Source of the DNA: Oscillospiraceae bacterium
Lineage (GTDB): Bacteria > Bacillota_A > Clostridia > Oscillospirales > Oscillospiraceae
Length of the DNA stretch: 14,662 nt
Direction of reading: 5' to 3'
Assembly (NCBI GenBank): GCA_902795095.1
Contig: CADBKB010000030.1
Span: 1 to 14,662, forward strand
This document shows positions 13,264 through 14,662 of the stretch, piece after piece (positions within the stretch are counted from its first letter, which is position 1; each line of letters begins with the position of its first letter). The notes below the pieces were generated by a model, which worked only from the letters and a program-made list of their open reading frames with translations, searched no databases and was not told where the DNA came from. Both the position numbers and the translations under genes were made by a program.

Positions 13264-14135
13264 TGATGACCGATCTGGAACATAAGCTGAAAACTTATTA
13301 TGAGAATAATCGGGATTACGATCCGCCCCTGGAGGGGGAGGCTTACCTTCGGCAGCTCATGGATCAGCACCCGGGGCCGGCAGCGGACCGGAAGGACGAT
13401 CGCCGTCGCTGGCTTCTGCCCATTGCGGCCATGCTTGCCGCGGCGGTGGCGCTGGGCTCCGCCTGGAGCATGCTGCGCGGCAATCTGCCCCACAGCGTGA
13501 CGCAGCCCGGTCCCGTCCCGGCGGAGCCGGAGCGCCCGACCATGGCGGCGCCCGCAGAACCTGTGCCCACGGCGCCGGAGCCCCCGGCGCCGGACCGGAC
13601 GGAAAAACCCGTCCCCGAAAAGCCGGCGCCGGCCCCAACGCCGGAGAACGCGCCTTCGGATCCTGCCGAGGCTTTGCCGGCGCCCGCCGATCCCGGCAGC
13701 CTGACCGATGCGCCTGCGCAGACGCCGGAAGCGCCGGAGGCGGCGCCCCCCGCCGAGCCCGAGATTCCTGTGAACCGGGGCGAGGTCGCCGCGGGCAGGT
13801 CCGCGGAACCGGCTCCCGCCGCCGCGTTTGTTCCGGAAACGCCCCAGCCTCCCGATCCGCCGGAGAAATCGCAGATCAACGCCGACTATCAGCAGAAGGA
13901 CGACCGGGAAACCCTGACCTTTACGCTGCTGTCCACCGGCGAGAGCGTGGAAGTCGACGTCACCGGGTGGGCGGAGCAGACGGGGCAGGCGGTTTCCAAC
14001 GACGGTCAGCCTGCCTATGTGGGGCGCAGCGCCATTGTGGATTTCATTTTTGAGAAAAATGTAACCTATTATCTGTCCGAAAGCGTCGACGGCTCGGTCT
14101 GTGTGGATCTGGACGTGGTCGATCCCGGCAACTGA
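13263..14135 (+). CDS. Single-pass membrane protein, probable anti-sigma factor
   Basis: The 290-residue protein has a cytoplasmic N-terminus of about 48 residues (MMTDLEHKLKTYYENNRDYD), one TM helix (about 50-69), a long Pro/Ala/Glu-rich linker (about 80-203), and a C-terminal domain of about 80 residues with beta-rich character (ETLTFTLLSTGESVEVDVTGW, YVGRSAIVDFIF). There is no HxxxCxxC zinc anti-sigma motif. Its place directly behind and overlapping the sigma gene, and its topology, suggest that it tethers the sigma factor and senses something outside the membrane. The linker could span the wall. GGAGG lies six bases before the first ATG (13263); a second ATG at 13266 is equally usable. 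The linker is extremely GC-rich and low in complexity. Confidence 0.72.
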   Translation: MMTDLEHKLKTYYENNRDYDPPLEGEAYLRQLMDQHPGPAADRKDDRRRWLLPIAAMLAAAVALGSAWSMLRGNLPHSVTQPGPVPAEPERPTMAAPAEPVPTAPEPPAPDRTEKPVPEKPAPAPTPENAPSDPAEALPAPADPGSLTDAPAQTPEAPEAAPPAEPEIPVNRGEVAAGRSAEPAPAAAFVPETPQPPDPPEKSQINADYQQKDDRETLTFTLLSTGESVEVDVTGWAEQTGQAVSNDGQPAYVGRSAIVDFIFEKNVTYYLSESVDGSVCVDLDVVDPGN

Positions 14136-14155
14136 AACGATGAAAGGAGAGCATC

Positions 14156-14662
14156 ATGAAACGGATCACTGCATTGATACTGGCGGCCGTTCTTTGCTTC
14201 GGCCTGCTGAGCGCCGCCGTAAGCGGCGAGGTTGTGCCCGTGCCCGAAACGGCGCAGGTCCATAAGATTGCGTTTTCCACCCTGGAGGCGCTTGCCTCAA
14301 AGGGAGACGACGAGCTGGTCGCGGTCAATCTCTGGCTGCGGGGCCCGTCGCGGGAGGCGCTCGAAGCCATGACCCCCGTGGAGAAGCCGGGCAGCGACGC
14401 CACCACCGAGGAGCGCAATGCGTATGCAAGCGCCTATGCGCAGACGAAGGAAAGCGTGTATTCCGGCATCATGTCCGCCTTTGTCCGGAAGTATCTGGAC
14501 GAGACGGAGCAGGTGCTGCAGGAGGAGTATGATTCCGCGCCGGGCATCGGCGTGTATGTGCACAAGCGCAAGCTTGCCGCGCTGGAGGCCCTCGACGAGG
14601 TCATCTGGATCAACAAGATCGGCCGGTCCATCATTCTTGTGGAGGAGCCCGCCCCCGAGGAG
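14156..14662 (+). CDS. Secreted protein with propeptide-like (I9-like) domain, truncated by window end
   Basis: The frame is open from the ATG at 14156, preceded by AAAGGAG, to the last base, giving at least 169 residues. Residues 1-23 are a signal peptide (MKRITALILAAVLCFGLLSA, likely cut near AAVSG). What follows resembles a family of secreted proteins of gut Clostridia with the pattern DDELVAVNLWLRG (51-63), a helical middle (90-125), and an end segment VYVHKRKLAALEALDEVIWI (133-152), reminiscent of subtilisin-type I9 propeptides. Function is unknown. It follows the anti-sigma gene by 20 bases and is probably in the same transcript. The rest of the protein lies outside the window. Confidence 0.75.
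   Translation, partial: MKRITALILAAVLCFGLLSAAVSGEVVPVPETAQVHKIAFSTLEALASKGDDELVAVNLWLRGPSREALEAMTPVEKPGSDATTEERNAYASAYAQTKESVYSGIMSAFVRKYLDETEQVLQEEYDSAPGIGVYVHKRKLAALEALDEVIWINKIGRSIILVEEPAPEE

Overview
The window looks like the chromosome of a GC-rich, low-hyperthermia-adapted Firmicute, most likely a gut Clostridia of the Oscillospiraceae/Ruminococcaceae type. The clues are strong GGAGG ribosome binding sites, the gene order rpmG-secE-nusG-rplK-rplA-rplJ-rplL, an L10 leader RNA, a perfect CIRCE operator, an S-layer-homology remnant, and a secreted protein of a kind I associate with gut Clostridia. The family-level assignment is inference.

Layout. (1) Bases 1-3701, minus strand: the secE-nusG/ribosomal stalk region. 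A consensus-like promoter (3673-3701) drives rpmG, secE, nusG, rplK and rplA. A second promoter (1244-1272) followed by an L10 leader with an attenuator-like hairpin drives rplJ and rplL. A terminator (105-137) ends rplL and is followed by two more perfect hairpins. The leaders of rplK and rplA each carry a motif resembling the L1-binding site of 23S rRNA. (2) Bases 3755-4815, plus strand: ruvX, then hsp20. A perfect CIRCE element overlaps the ruvX stop codon, and the hsp20 leader can fold so that its Shine-Dalgarno is hidden. (3) Bases 4814-10327, minus strand: a tightly packed seven-gene unit in the order ybaK, tagA/wecG-like, tmk-like, DJ-1/PfpI, mltG, U32 (TrhP-like), two-TM protein. It converges on hsp20 at a shared bidirectional terminator. 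(4) Bases 10401-12308, plus strand: a second YbaK/EbsC-family deacylase and fumC. The two YbaK-family genes diverge from promoters that appear to share one palindromic -35 hexamer, TTGCAA. (5) Bases 12309-12610: an SLH-domain fragment, probably a gene remnant, and a strong terminator. (6) Bases 12664-14662, plus strand: an ECF-type sigma factor, a single-pass membrane protein that is probably its anti-sigma partner, and the start of a secreted protein cut by the window edge.

How it fits together. Much of the window is housekeeping: ribosome stalk, protein export, transcription elongation, tRNA quality control, dTMP supply, peptidoglycan glycan termination and fumarate hydration. ruvX, mltG and the U32 gene also lie close together in the Bacillus yrrK-yrrL-yrrN/yrrO region, which supports a tRNA-modification reading of the U32 protein. 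I found no complete novel multi-gene defence or mobile system. The most interesting signals are regulatory: L1 mimics, the CIRCE/stop overlap with a possible RNA thermometer, the shared -35 divergent promoter, and the sigma/anti-sigma/secreted-protein cassette. No tRNA, rRNA, CRISPR or intact insertion sequence was recognised.
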